This document shows positions 28,599 through 37,980 of a stretch of 64,000 nt of DNA, one piece after another. Position 1 is the stretch's first letter, and each line of letters starts with the position of its first letter. Source of the stretch: Clostridium gasigenes. Lineage in GTDB: Bacteria; Bacillota; Clostridia; Clostridiales; Clostridiaceae. The DNA lies in assembly GCF_900104115.1 (NCBI RefSeq), contig NZ_FNJM01000003.1, positions 124,001 to 188,000 on the forward strand. Direction: 5' to 3'. The translations under genes were made by a program, and so were the position numbers. A model generated the notes under the pieces. The model was not told the origin of the DNA. It made no database searches and worked only from the letters and a program-made list of their open reading frames with translations.

Positions 28599-29243
28599 TT
28601 ATTCATTTAAATCTACATAAGTACCTTTTTTAGAAAAAATAATCCATTCACATATATTAGTTACATGATCCCCTATTCTTTCTATATATTTAGATATAAA
28701 AAGAATTTGTGTTCCTTGATTTATTGCAGTGTCATCTTTTACCATTTTTTTTAAAACCGTTTCAAACATACCTTGATGAATCTCATCAACACTATCATCC
28801 ATATGGCATATTTCATAAGCTGCATCTACATCTCCATTTACATAAGCATCAATGGATAATTTTATCATTTCAATAATTATATCACCCATTCTCCATATCG
28901 GTGTTATTTCATCTACAAAGCTAACACCCTTTAACCTTTTTACAATTTTGCAAATATCAACTGCATGATCTGCCATTCTTTCTAAATCTGTAACAATTTT
29001 AGATGTAGTATATATACGTCTTAAATCCTTAGCTACTGGAGATTCTGTAGCCATAAATTTCACACACTTTTCTTCTATATCTCTATGCATGTCATCTACC
29101 TTATCATCATTTTTAATTATTTTATCTGCAAGAATTAAATCCTGCTCTTTTAATGCAACCATGCTATCGTATATTTGCTTTTCAACTAAACTTGCCATAC
29201 TTATTAAATCTGCATTTAATATTTTCACCCTATCTATTCTCAT
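28599..29243 (-). CDS. phoU: Phosphate signalling protein PhoU
   Basis: The all-helical protein has two PhoU repeats, the first around DDKVDDMHRDIEEKCVKFMA with LRRIYTTSKIVTDLERMADHAVDIC. The second has MDDSVDEIHQGMFETVLKK and FISKYIERIGDHVTNICEWI. It links Pst transport to PhoR activity. The start chosen is the ATG at 29243 (MRIDRVKIL): GAGGTG lies 7 nt upstream, whereas a GTG at 29252 would lie within that RBS. Last gene of the pst operon. Confidence 0.95.
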   Translation of the reverse strand: MRIDRVKILNADLISMASLVEKQIYDSMVALKEQDLILADKIIKNDDKVDDMHRDIEEKCVKFMATESPVAKDLRRIYTTSKIVTDLERMADHAVDICKIVKRLKGVSFVDEITPIWRMGDIIIEMIKLSIDAYVNGDVDAAYEICHMDDSVDEIHQGMFETVLKKMVKDDTAINQGTQILFISKYIERIGDHVTNICEWIIFSKKGTYVDLNE

Positions 29244-29267
29244 ATTTATCACCTCATATAATTTATT

Positions 29268-30032
29268 TTAGCCAAATCTACCAGTTATATAATCTTCTGT
29301 TCTTTTATCTCTTGGTTTATAAAATATATCTTCTGTATTTCCATACTCAATAATTTCACCATGTAAGAAAAATGCTGTTTTATCTGCTATTCTTCCTGCT
29401 TGTTGCATATTATGCGTTACTATTATTACAGTATACTTTTTCTTTAATTCATCCATTAGTTCTTCCATTTTTTTTGTTGATATAGGATCTAATGCAGATG
29501 TTGGTTCATCCATCAATATTATTTCAGGAGATACTGCTATAGTTCTTGCTATACATAATCTTTGTTGTTGTCCTCCTGATAAACTTAATGCACTTTTCTT
29601 TAATCTATCACTAACTTCATCCCAAAGCGCTGCATCTTTTAAACTTCTTTCAACAATTCCATCTAACATCTTTTTATTTTTAATACCATGTAATCTTGGC
29701 CCATATGCTATATTATCATATATAGACATTGGGAATGGATTTGGTTTTTGGAAAACCATCCCTACCTTAGTTCTTAGTGCAATTACATCAGAACTCTTAT
29801 ATATATCTTCTCCATCTACTATTATTTCTCCAGTTACCTTAACACCATCAATTAAATCATTCATTCTATTTAGTGTTCTTAAAAAAGTTGATTTTCCACA
29901 TCCAGATGGTCCTATAAATGCTGTTACTTTATTTTCTTCTAAATCTATATTTATTTTTTTTAATGCTTGATTATCACCATAAAATAAATCTAAATCTCTA
30001 ACTTGTATCTTAGCTTGTGTTTTATTTGACAT
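29268..30032 (-). CDS. pstB: Phosphate ABC transporter ATP-binding protein
   Basis: The 254-aa ATPase has Walker [10 protein letters not shown], the family sequence [27 protein letters not shown] signature [16 protein letters not shown] and Walker [14 protein letters not shown]. It powers phosphate import through PstC/PstA. It starts 57 nt after pstA and is followed 24 nt later by phoU. Confidence 0.98.
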   Translation of the reverse strand: MSNKTQAKIQVRDLDLFYGDNQALKKINIDLEENKVTAFIGPSGCGKSTFLRTLNRMNDLIDGVKVTGEIIVDGEDIYKSSDVIALRTKVGMVFQKPNPFPMSIYDNIAYGPRLHGIKNKKMLDGIVERSLKDAALWDEVSDRLKKSALSLSGGQQQRLCIARTIAVSPEIILMDEPTSALDPISTKKMEELMDELKKKYTVIIVTHNMQQAGRIADKTAFFLHGEIIEYGNTEDIFYKPRDKRTEDYITGRFG

Positions 30033-30089
30033 TTTTACACCTCTTAATAATATTTCTATTAGTCCTTTGAGAAAATAACTTACTTAACA

Positions 30090-30914
30090 TTAGTAATTAG
30101 CCTTACTAAACTTTTTAGCAATTAACTTAGCTATAGTATTTAAAACTAATATTATTACTATTAATACTATTCCTACTGCTGCCGCTTGTTCTATATCTCC
30201 TGCTTCCTTAGTTACTAAATAAGATTGCACTGTAAGTGTTCTAGCACTAGACATAATTCCTTTTGGCATTTTTGCAACTGTACCAGCTGTTAAAAGTATT
30301 GCTGCTGACTCCCCAACTACACGTCCTATAGAAAGAATTATTCCAGATAAAACACCAGGTAGTGCACTTGGCACAATAACTTTATATAAAGTTTGAAACC
30401 TTGTTGCTCCAAGGCCTAAAGATGCTTCTCTATAAGCATCTGGAACTGATTTTAAAGATTCCTCAGTAGTACGTATAATAACTGGTAAAATAATTATAGC
30501 AACTGTCAAAGACCCTGCTAAAATTGAATATCCAAGTTTTAATGTTACTACAAAAAATATAGATCCAAACAATCCATATACTATTGAAGGTATCCCCGCT
30601 AAGCTTTCTGTAGCAAATCTTATTAATTTAACAATTATTCCTTGCTTTGCATATTCACGAAGATATATAGCTGCTAATATTCCTATTGGAGTTGCAATCC
30701 CTACTGCTAATATTACAGTATAGATAGTTGTTACTATCATTGGAAATATTCCACCGCTCCCACTAGGTGAATAGTTTGCTGTTAAAAATTTAAATGTTAT
30801 TAATTTGCATCCTTTTATAAATATGAATGAAAGAATAGCTACAAGGGCTATTACCGTAATAATTGCAGACATCCATACTAATGACTTTAATATATTTTCT
30901 TTGAACTTCCTCAT
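30090..30914 (-). CDS. pstA: Phosphate ABC transporter permease PstA
   Basis: The 274-aa permease has six hydrophobic helices (first: IITVIALVAILSFIFIKG). The permease loop coupling it to the ATPase is EASLGLGATRFQTLYKVIVPSALPGVLSGI (EAA motif). It is the second membrane subunit of the Pst importer and starts 2 nt after pstC ends. Confidence 0.96.
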   Translation of the reverse strand: MRKFKENILKSLVWMSAIITVIALVAILSFIFIKGCKLITFKFLTANYSPSGSGGIFPMIVTTIYTVILAVGIATPIGILAAIYLREYAKQGIIVKLIRFATESLAGIPSIVYGLFGSIFFVVTLKLGYSILAGSLTVAIIILPVIIRTTEESLKSVPDAYREASLGLGATRFQTLYKVIVPSALPGVLSGIILSIGRVVGESAAILLTAGTVAKMPKGIMSSARTLTVQSYLVTKEAGDIEQAAAVGIVLIVIILVLNTIAKLIAKKFSKANY

Positions 30915-30916
30915 AA

Positions 30917-31807
30917 TTACATACCTTCCTTGCTCGAAAGTTTACTTAACACTAGATTTAATACTAATATGAATAGAAATAATACTACACCTGTAGCAAA
31001 TAACATTTCTTGATGAGTTCCAAATGCATATCCCATCTCTAATGCTATATTAGTAGTTAAAGGTCTTACCCCATCAAATATAGAATTCGCTATAATTGGC
31101 GAGTTTCCTGCAACAAGTATTATTGCCATTGTTTCTCCTATTGCTCTACCAACTCCAAGTACTACAGCTGCTAGAATTCCTGATTTAGCCGCTGGAATTA
31201 CAACCTTAAAAGTTGTTTCTATATGAGATGCACCAAGTGCTAAAGAACCTTCTTTATAAGCTTTTGGAACTGATCTAATTGCAGTTTCTGCTACAGTAAT
31301 TATTGTTGGCAACATCATAATAGATAATACTATAATTACTGCAAACAAGCTTTGTCCCATTGGTTGATTAAAAGTTTTTTGTATCCAAGGAACTATAATA
31401 GCGAGTCCAAATACTCCATATAAAACAGAGGGTATTCCCGCTAACAATTCAACTGCAGTTGATATTATTTTGCCAACACTTTTAGGTGCTATTTCTGCAA
31501 TAAAAACTGCTGTTAATATACCTATTGGAACTCCTACAACTAGGGATCCTACCGTGCCAAATACTGATGCTAAAATCATAGGCAATATTCCATATTTATC
31601 AGCACTAGGAACCCATTTTGTACCAAACAAAAATTCTTTAAATGAGTACCCCTTACTAATAAAAGGTGTTAATCCTTTATAAAATACAAACCCTATTATC
31701 AGGAGCAAACTAATTACTGCAATTAATGCACTTATTAAAAATACAGCATGCGATATATTTTCTATTATATATTTTCTATTATTTTTTTTTTCATTCGCAA
31801 TTATCAT
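30917..31807 (-). CDS. pstC: Phosphate ABC transporter permease PstC
   Basis: The 296-aa permease has an N-terminal helix (AVFLISALIAVISLLLIIGFVF), the PstC segment GLTPFISKGYSFKEFLFGTKWVPS, and an EAA loop EGSLALGASHIETTFKVVIPAA. RBS AGGAGGTATTTGGT precedes the ATG. The preceding 127-nt gap to pstS holds a copy of the dispersed palindromic repeat (31861-31922). Confidence 0.96.
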   Translation of the reverse strand: MIIANEKKNNRKYIIENISHAVFLISALIAVISLLLIIGFVFYKGLTPFISKGYSFKEFLFGTKWVPSADKYGILPMILASVFGTVGSLVVGVPIGILTAVFIAEIAPKSVGKIISTAVELLAGIPSVLYGVFGLAIIVPWIQKTFNQPMGQSLFAVIIVLSIMMLPTIITVAETAIRSVPKAYKEGSLALGASHIETTFKVVIPAAKSGILAAVVLGVGRAIGETMAIILVAGNSPIIANSIFDGVRPLTTNIALEMGYAFGTHQEMLFATGVVLFLFILVLNLVLSKLSSKEGM

Positions 31808-31860
31808 ACCAAATACCTCCTAGAGCATACTACATAAATTAAAAAAATTATAATATAGAT

Positions 31861-31922
31861 AATCTTTTTAAAAGACTAGTCAATTTATATATTCCATGCC
31901 TTATTATTTTTCAAACGCCTTA
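31861..31922. repeat. Dispersed palindromic repeat between pstS and pstC
   Basis: AATCTTTTTAAAAGACTAGT then CAATTTATATATTCCATGCC and TTATTATTTTTCAAACGCCT. The GACTAGTC centre and the poly-A/T arms match other copies in inverted sense. Within the pst operon it could act as a stem-loop between pstS and pstC mRNA. Confidence 0.55.
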
Positions 31923-31934
31923 ACTTCTGCTATG

Positions 31935-32768
31935 TTACTTAATAGTTATAAGCTTATTATCAGAAACTATTTTTTGACCTTCATCGCTTAATATATAATC
32001 TATTATTTTTTTGCTATTTTCTGTTTCACTTGAAGTTTTAGTTGTTAGTATAAATGGTCTTGCTAATTTATATTGACCATTTTTAACAAGATCAGCTTCT
32101 GGTTTTACTCCCCCAAGATTTAATGCTCCTACTTTATCATCTAAGTATTCAAACGAAGCAAACCCAATTGCGTTTTCATTACCAGCAACAGTAGTCTTTA
32201 TACTTCCTGATCCATCTGAAATTGTTGCTGATACTACTAAGTCTTCTGATTTATATCCAATTATTTCTTCGAAAGCAGTTCTAGTTCCTGATCCCTCTTC
32301 TCTAGATACTACAACTATAGGTAAATCTGCTCCTCCATTTATTTCTTTCCAATTAGTTATTTTCCCAGTATATATACCTTTAACCTCTTCTAATGTTATT
32401 TCTTTAACTGGATTGTTTTTATGTGTTATTAAAGCTATTCCATCATATGCTATTATTGTGCCTGTAACTTCTGCTTTCTCTTCTGCTTTTAAGTCTCTGG
32501 AAGCCATACCAATTTGTGAAACTCCATTTATTGTATCTTTAATCCCAGCTGATGAACCAACTTGGTTAATCTCTATTGATGTATTTTCATTTTCGCTCTC
32601 ATATTGAGCTGCTATTTTTTCCATTAATGGCCCCACTGAGGTAGATCCTGATATAGAAATTGTATTTCCTTCTGCATTTTCCTTATTATTTGAACATCCT
32701 ACAAATAATACCCCAATCATCGATACTAATATTGCACTAATAAATAATTTTGAACCTCTATTCAACAT
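31935..32768 (-). CDS. pstS: Phosphate-binding lipoprotein PstS (copy 1)
   Basis: The 277-aa protein has a lipoprotein signal (hydrophobic stretch then lipobox FVGC) with Cys at residue 25, followed by the PstS fold: ISISGSTSVGPLMEKIA, NQVGSSAGIKDTINGVSQIG, and phosphate-contact REEGSGTRTAFEE. It captures extracellular phosphate for PstC/PstA. It is a close duplicate of the neighbouring pstS, about four in five residues identical by eye. A PhoP-box-like array is upstream at 32843. Confidence 0.96.
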   Translation of the reverse strand: MLNRGSKLFISAILVSMIGVLFVGCSNNKENAEGNTISISGSTSVGPLMEKIAAQYESENENTSIEINQVGSSAGIKDTINGVSQIGMASRDLKAEEKAEVTGTIIAYDGIALITHKNNPVKEITLEEVKGIYTGKITNWKEINGGADLPIVVVSREEGSGTRTAFEEIIGYKSEDLVVSATISDGSGSIKTTVAGNENAIGFASFEYLDDKVGALNLGGVKPEADLVKNGQYKLARPFILTTKTSSETENSKKIIDYILSDEGQKIVSDNKLITIK

Positions 32769-32842
32769 ATTCTTCCTCCAATATTTCTTTATTACTATGG
32801 TATTTATATTATCTTTCCAAAGTTAAGAAAATATTATTCTAA

Positions 32843-32869
32843 TGTTAAGAAATATTATAATTTTGTTAA
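32843..32869 (-). promoter_or_regulatory. PhoP-box-like repeats upstream of pstS copy 1
   Basis: TGTTAA occurs at 32843-32848 and 32864-32869 (TTAACA on the minus strand) with a weaker TATTAT between, giving 10-11-bp spacing. This fits the Bacillus PhoP direct-repeat consensus TT(A/C/T)A(C/T)A. The array sits about 75-100 nt before the start codon. Confidence 0.6.
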
Positions 32870-32881
32870 GAAAACTTAACA

Positions 32882-32953
32882 TTAGGGACTTAAAAAAAAT
32901 AACAATTCAAAAATTTTTACTTGTTATTTTTTCGGAATATTTTTTCCCTCTTA
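32882..32953. repeat. Dispersed palindromic repeat variant between the two pstS genes
   Basis: TTAGGGACTTAAAAAAAATA at the left end and TTTTTTCCCTCTTA at the right end, with AAAAAAAATAACAA pairing to TTGTTATTTTTT inside. The centre lacks the CTAGTC core, so this is a divergent member. It may also serve as terminator of pstS copy 2. Confidence 0.45.
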
Positions 32954-33026
32954 TAAAAAAATAAGATACCTAGTCTATTAAAAACTAGATACCCCATAAA
33001 AAAACTATATATTAATTACTTATTTA

Positions 33027-33869
33027 TTACTCCAACGTTATAAGCTTATTATCTGCAACTATTTTTTGACCTTCTTTACTTAATATATAATCAATTAACT
33101 TTTTACTATTCTCTGATTGGCTTGAAGTTTTAGTTACTAATATAAATGGTCTTGATAATTTATATTCACCACTCTTAACAAACTTCGCTTCAGGTTTTAC
33201 CCCTCCAAGATTTAATGCTCCTATTGTATCATCTAAGTATTCAAACGAAGCAAACCCAATTGCATTTTCATTGCCGGCAACAGTAGTTTTTATGCTTCCT
33301 GATCCATCTGAAATTGTTGCTGATGATACTAGTTCTTCTGATTTATATTTAACTATTTCCTCAAAAGCAGATCTAGTTCCTGACCCCTCTTCTCTAGATA
33401 CTACAACTATGGGAGCATCTTTCCCTCCAATTTCTTTCCAATTAGTTATTTTCCCAGTATATATGCCTTTAACTTGTTCTAATGTTATTTCTTTAACTGT
33501 ATTGTTTTTATGAGTTATTAAAGCTATTCCATCGTATGCTATTGTTGTTGCTGTTACATCTTTCTTTTCTTCATCTTTTAATTCTCTTGAAGACATACCG
33601 ATTTCTGAAACACCATTTATTGTATCCTTAATCCCTGCTGATGAACCAACTTGATTAATTTCTATTGTTGTATTTACATTTTCACTTTCATATTGTTCTG
33701 ATATCTTTTCCATTAATGGTCCTACCGAAGTAGATCCTGATACAGAAATTTTAGTTTCCTCTGTTTTTCCTTCTGTCTTTACTTTACTACCTGAACACCC
33801 TACGAATACCCCACCAATCATTAACACTACTATTGAACTAGCAACTAATTTAAAACCTTTATTCAACAT
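33027..33869 (-). CDS. pstS: Phosphate-binding lipoprotein PstS (copy 2)
   Basis: This is a second full PstS: lipobox FVGC, ISVSGSTSVGPLMEKIS, NQVGSSAGIKDTINGVSEIG and REEGSGTRSAFEE. Start is placed at the ATG 33869 (MLNKGFKL) because GGGAGGAAGAAAT precedes it and the neighbour begins the same way; the frame stays open to 33911. The paralogues differ mainly in the signal peptide and linker, and both have PhoP-box arrays, so the whole gene module was duplicated in tandem. Confidence 0.95.
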   Translation of the reverse strand: MLNKGFKLVASSIVVLMIGGVFVGCSGSKVKTEGKTEETKISVSGSTSVGPLMEKISEQYESENVNTTIEINQVGSSAGIKDTINGVSEIGMSSRELKDEEKKDVTATTIAYDGIALITHKNNTVKEITLEQVKGIYTGKITNWKEIGGKDAPIVVVSREEGSGTRSAFEEIVKYKSEELVSSATISDGSGSIKTTVAGNENAIGFASFEYLDDTIGALNLGGVKPEAKFVKSGEYKLSRPFILVTKTSSQSENSKKLIDYILSKEGQKIVADNKLITLE

Positions 33870-33954
33870 ATTTCTTCCTCCCACATTTCTTATTTTTTTC
33901 ATATATCTCATGTGCTTATATTAGCTTTCCAAAGTTAAGTAAATATTATTTTAG

Positions 33955-33981
33955 TGTTAACAAACATTAGAATTTTGTTAA
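33955..33981 (-). promoter_or_regulatory. PhoP-box-like repeats upstream of pstS copy 2
   Basis: Minus strand TTAACA (33976-33981), CTAATG (33965-33970) and TTAACA (33955-33960) recur every 10-11 bp. The layout matches the array before pstS copy 1, which has the same two outer boxes. It lies 86-112 nt before the start codon. Confidence 0.65.
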
Positions 33982-34012
33982 TAAAACTTAACATTACCAC
34001 TTATAAAAAAAA

Positions 34013-34047
34013 TAGGGTAACCAGTCTATTAAAAACTAGATACCCTA
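34013..34047 (-). terminator. Hairpin between phoR and pstS copy 2
   Basis: AGGGTA (34014-34019) pairs with TACCCT (34041-34046), continued by AGT/ACT nearer the loop. A 22-nt part of it (34023-34044) recurs exactly at 32972-32993 upstream of the other pstS, so it belongs to the duplicated module. Likely terminator of phoPR. Confidence 0.55.
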
Positions 34048-34075
34048 ATTAAAATTCATACTAACTATCTACACA

Positions 34076-34133
34076 TAAGGCATCCTCGAAAAATAACTAG
34101 TAAATATGCTAATCTATTTTTTCAAATCCTTAA
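34076..34133. repeat. Dispersed palindromic repeat at the end of phoR
   Basis: TAAGGCATCCTCGAAAAATA, then ACTAGTAAATATGCTAATCT, then ATTTTTTCAAATCCTTAA. The TTA at 34130-34132 is the phoR stop codon, so as in the PBECR-like gene the repeat end supplies the stop. Confidence 0.6.
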
Positions 34134-35815
34134 TATATCTTTTTTATTTTAACTGTAAATTTTGTTCCAAATCCAACATTAGAATCTACATATATTTCTC
34201 CATTAAATATTTTAACTATATGTTTTACAATAGCAAGACCTAGACCAGTTCCACCCTTAGCTCTTGATTTATCTACTCTATAAAATCTTTCAAATATTCT
34301 TGGCAAATCTTCTTTTGGTATTCCAAAACCATTATCTGCTACTTCTATATATATATAATCATTAACATTATAGCTTTTTACTAGCACATTGCTTTCTTCA
34401 CCTGAATATTTTATAGCATTTTCAACTAGATTAAGTATTAGTTGAAAAAATTTATCTCTATCTCCAACTAATAATCCTTTGTAATTATTTAAAATTTCTA
34501 TTTTTGTATTTTTAAGTACAGCTTGACCTGATACCATGTTAATTGCCTCTGTTATAACTTCATTTGGATCAAACTCAACTTCTAATACATTATTATTGTT
34601 CTCAATATTTGATAAAACTAATATATCATTTATTAATCTTGTAAGCCTATCAGCTTCCTTATCAATAATGTCTAAAAATTTATTTTTAGTTTCATCTTCC
34701 TTAACATACTTTAAAGTTTCTGCAAACCCTTTTATAGAAGTTAATGGTGTTCTTAATTCATGGGATACATTAGCAACAAATTGACTTCTCATATTTTCAA
34801 GCCTTTTAATATCTGTAATATCTTGAACCGCAATTACAGTTCCTATAGGCAATTTAATACTATTTATTATTGGTGCCTTTTTTATCCTAAGTTCCCTTTC
34901 AAAAGGATGTAGTATTTTAACTTCCACAGTTTCTATTTCCGGTGTATCTTTTATAAATTTTATCAAATCATAATCTATAATGTATTCACCTATATTTTTG
35001 CCTATTATATTTTTATTTAATCCAAAGACTCTTTTAGCATATGGATTTATAAGCATAATTTTTTCTTGCTTATCTATTGCAATAACTCCACTCTCCATAC
35101 TTTCTAATATTGATTCTAACTTATTTTGTTTATCTAAAGAATCACTTATTCTAACTTGAAGCTGATCCGCCATATTATTGAAAGTATGTGCAAGTGATCC
35201 AACCTCATCATTAGTATGAATTTTAGCTCTTCTATTAAAGTCACCATTTGCAATTTTCGCTGTCGCTGTTTCTAGTTCTTTTATTGGATAAATAATTGCT
35301 CTTACTAATTTTAATGATAACCCTAATGATAATAAAAGCACTAAGATAATAACTAAAATATAATATTTAAAATATCTCAAAGAGAGCACCTTTACTGTAG
35401 ATAGCGGAACTGCGCTTCTTATAATTATATCGTCATCTAACTTATTTGCATAGTAAACTAAATTTACTCCTTCTGTTTTACTAAATCTAGTTATACTTGC
35501 CTCATCTTTTTTAATTGCTTCAATTATTTCTTCTCTATCGAAATGATTCTCTAAGTCCTTGTTGCTACTATCAAACTTTACATTACCATTCTTATCTATC
35601 AAGGTAAACCTAACTCTAACATTATTTATTTTAAAATTCTCCAAATTTTTTTCAGTAAAATTTGGATTTAAAATCATTATTTTATTATAAGAAGATAGTA
35701 AACTTTTTGTTTTTTCTATTTCATTAACATTAACCAAAGCTACAAATGAACTTGTTAGTATTAATAATGCAAATAAAACTGTTATTATATTAAATACTAT
35801 TATTCTCTTTTTCAT
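34130..35815 (-). CDS. phoR: PhoR-type sensor histidine kinase
   Basis: The 561-aa kinase has two transmembrane helices (about 5-28 and 148-170) flanking an extracytoplasmic sensor. HAMP follows (ELETATAKIANGDFNRRAKI), then a PAS domain (ILESMESGVIAIDKQEKIML), HisKA with VANVSHELRTPLTSIKG (phosphorylated His), and ATPase boxes NLVENAIKYS, VADNGFGIP and GGTGLGLAIVKHI. It directly follows phoP and precedes the pst genes, so phosphate sensing is the best reading. The stop codon lies in a dispersed repeat. Confidence 0.93.
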   Translation of the reverse strand: MKKRIIVFNIITVLFALLILTSSFVALVNVNEIEKTKSLLSSYNKIMILNPNFTEKNLENFKINNVRVRFTLIDKNGNVKFDSSNKDLENHFDREEIIEAIKKDEASITRFSKTEGVNLVYYANKLDDDIIIRSAVPLSTVKVLSLRYFKYYILVIILVLLLSLGLSLKLVRAIIYPIKELETATAKIANGDFNRRAKIHTNDEVGSLAHTFNNMADQLQVRISDSLDKQNKLESILESMESGVIAIDKQEKIMLINPYAKRVFGLNKNIIGKNIGEYIIDYDLIKFIKDTPEIETVEVKILHPFERELRIKKAPIINSIKLPIGTVIAVQDITDIKRLENMRSQFVANVSHELRTPLTSIKGFAETLKYVKEDETKNKFLDIIDKEADRLTRLINDILVLSNIENNNNVLEVEFDPNEVITEAINMVSGQAVLKNTKIEILNNYKGLLVGDRDKFFQLILNLVENAIKYSGEESNVLVKSYNVNDYIYIEVADNGFGIPKEDLPRIFERFYRVDKSRAKGGTGLGLAIVKHIVKIFNGEIYVDSNVGFGTKFTVKIKKIY

Positions 35816-36517
35816 TTAATATTCATTCGGGTTAAATCTATAACCTACTCCTCTTATAGTTTCTATAAATTTAGGATTCTTATCATCTTCTTCAATTTTT
35901 TTTCTAATATATCTTATATGAACATCTACAGTTCTGGTTTCACCTATATACTCATATCCCCACACTTTATCAAGAAGGGTATCTCTAGTTAATATTTTCC
36001 CTCTATTCTTAATTAAAATATCTAAAAGTTCGTATTCTTTTAATGTTAAATCTACTTTACTATCACTAATTAACACTTCTCTTCTTTCAAAATTAACCTT
36101 CAAATTACCTGCAACAAATATATCGTTTTCTTCTTTTACTGTTCCAACTCTTCTAAGTACTGCTTTTACTCTAGCCAATAATTCCCTAACTGAAAAAGGT
36201 TTTGTTATATAATCATCAGCACCGAGCTCTAACCCTAGTATTTTATCAAGTTCTTCTCCTTTAGCAGTTAGCATAATAATAGATGTATTTTTAAGTTCTT
36301 TATTTCCTCTTATTTCTTTACACACATCAAAACCATCTAATCCAGGAATCATTAAATCCAAAAGAATTAATCTTGGTTTTTCTTCTTTTGCTATTTTAAC
36401 AGCATCTAATCCATTACTAGCTGTCACTACTTTATATCCTGCCAAACTAAGGTTATAGCTAATTAATTCAACAATATGCCCTTCATCATCTACTACTAAT
36501 ATTTTTTCTTGAGCCAT
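35816..36517 (-). CDS. phoP: PhoP/PhoB-type response regulator
   Basis: The 233-aa protein has a receiver domain (KILVVDDEGHIVELISYNL; phospho-acceptor Asp in LLDLMIPGLDG; conserved Lys in DDYITKPFS). An OmpR-type winged-helix domain ends in TRTVDVHIRYIRKKIEED and ETIRGVGYRFNP. It abuts phoR with no gap and should bind the Pho boxes seen upstream of both pstS genes. RBS is AGGGGGGAATAAT. Confidence 0.94.
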   Translation of the reverse strand: MAQEKILVVDDEGHIVELISYNLSLAGYKVVTASNGLDAVKIAKEEKPRLILLDLMIPGLDGFDVCKEIRGNKELKNTSIIMLTAKGEELDKILGLELGADDYITKPFSVRELLARVKAVLRRVGTVKEENDIFVAGNLKVNFERREVLISDSKVDLTLKEYELLDILIKNRGKILTRDTLLDKVWGYEYIGETRTVDVHIRYIRKKIEEDDKNPKFIETIRGVGYRFNPNEY

Positions 36518-36537
36518 TATTATTCCCCCCTATCTAT

Positions 36538-37275
36538 TTATTTTATATATACAAATGAAAATAATCGTCCATATATTCCATTTGTTGACCTGTATGAATA
36601 TAACTTTATGCTTTTTTCGCAATGAGTACATAAATCTAAAGAAAATATATTATTTTCTTTTATTCCTGAAGTCCTTAGATCATTTAATATGAATTCTTCC
36701 ATACTAAGATTTCTTCCTTTAAATAATTTGCCCTCTTCTACGCTCGTATTCTTAATGAATTTTTCTTTTAATTCTTCTGAAACCTCATAACAACATTGTC
36801 TTATATGTGGTCCTATATATACTTTTGTATTAGAAATATTTATTTTATATTCTTCCTTCATTTTATTAATAGTATTTACTACTATTGAATTAAAAGTTCC
36901 TTTCCATCCACTATGTACCGCAGCCACTACTTTTTTCTCTTCATTCACTATAATTATAGGAACACAATCTGCTGTAAAAACCCCTACTGCAACATTTTTT
37001 TCTACTGTAATTATCGCATCTCCCTCTTCATCTTTTATGTTTTTATAATATTTATTATATATATAAGCCTTATCACTATGTATCTGTTGTAAATACTTAA
37101 CACTATCAACTTTAAAATCATCTCTTATACTTTCTAAATTTACTACTCCAAGCTCATTATGTCTATTAAAACTTCTATCCATTTCAGCTGTTGAAAATAC
37201 AATTTTAATACCTTCTAAATCTATTTCAAGAAAATCCTTATTTACTTTTAAACTATTAGCTTTAATTTTTTTCAT
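36538..37275 (-). CDS. pgeF: Purine nucleoside phosphorylase/laccase-domain protein (PgeF, YlmD-like)
   Basis: The 245-aa protein has the metal-binding motifs of the PgeF/YfiH family: VGVFTADCVPIII (Cys), AAVHSGWKGT (His), and IGPHIRQCCYEV (His and Cys). E. coli YfiH edits peptidoglycan precursors, and other homologues phosphorylate or deaminate purine nucleosides, so the exact reaction here is open. It lies 20 nt upstream of phoP. Confidence 0.9.
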   Translation of the reverse strand: MKKIKANSLKVNKDFLEIDLEGIKIVFSTAEMDRSFNRHNELGVVNLESIRDDFKVDSVKYLQQIHSDKAYIYNKYYKNIKDEEGDAIITVEKNVAVGVFTADCVPIIIVNEEKKVVAAVHSGWKGTFNSIVVNTINKMKEEYKINISNTKVYIGPHIRQCCYEVSEELKEKFIKNTSVEEGKLFKGRNLSMEEFILNDLRTSGIKENNIFSLDLCTHCEKSIKLYSYRSTNGIYGRLFSFVYIK

Positions 37276-37418
37276 TTTTCACCTCTTGTATTCTTATAAT
37301 GTATTTTAACATTATATCAATATTTTTTCTATTTTATCATAACATCTTAACTTTATTTAACATAATTTTAACTTTAGGCAATCGAAAAAACAATATAAAT
37401 ATTTAACTACAAATAAAA

Positions 37419-37450
37419 AAAGAAATCCTAAAATAAATTAGGATTTCTTT
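37419..37450 (-). terminator. Terminator of nrdR
   Basis: AAAGAAATCCTAA (37419-37431) pairs perfectly with TTAGGATTTCTTT (37438-37450), loop AATAAA, followed on the minus strand by TTTTTATTTG. A degenerate repeat copy with AACTAGTT (about 37455-37500) sits just before it. Confidence 0.85.
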
Positions 37451-37501
37451 TATAAATGTTTTGAAAATAATTAATTTATAAACTAGTTGTTTTTAGATAA
37501 C

Positions 37502-37969
37502 TTATTTATTTTTTTCAACTAAATTTTTAATTTCTTCTAAAAATGTATTAATATCTTTAAATTGTCTATAAACAGATGCAAATCTCACATATGATATTTC
37601 ATCTATTTCCTTTAATCTATCCATTACCATTTCACCAATGCATCCTGTTTCAACTTCTGTTAACATTTTATTAGATATTGTTTTTTCAATATCCTCTGCT
37701 ATATTTTCAATTTGTTTTCTTGATACAGGTCTTTTTTGACAAGCAATTATTAAGCCATTAACAACTTTTTCTCTATTAAATATTTCCCTTGTTAAATCTC
37801 TTTTAACAACTAAAATTGGTATATCTTCTACTTTTTCGTAAGTGGTATATCTTTTCCCACAATTTAAACATTCTCTTCTTCTTCTTATTGTAGTATTATC
37901 ATCAGTTGATCTAGAATCTACTACTTTACTCTCCTCAAATGAACAAAAAGGGCATTTCATATTTTTCAC
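37502..37969 (-). CDS. nrdR: Transcriptional repressor NrdR
   Basis: The 155-aa protein begins with a zinc ribbon (C6, C9, C34, C37) and basic RRRREC, followed by an ATP-cone (ILVVKRDLTREIFNREKVVNGL). NrdR senses dATP/ATP and represses ribonucleotide reductase genes; none is in this window. Gene stands alone between pgeF and ylmC with its own terminator. Confidence 0.97.
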   Translation of the reverse strand: MKNMKCPFCSFEESKVVDSRSTDDNTTIRRRRECLNCGKRYTTYEKVEDIPILVVKRDLTREIFNREKVVNGLIIACQKRPVSRKQIENIAEDIEKTISNKMLTEVETGCIGEMVMDRLKEIDEISYVRFASVYRQFKDINTFLEEIKNLVEKNK

Positions 37970-37980
37970 GCCTTTCTCTC

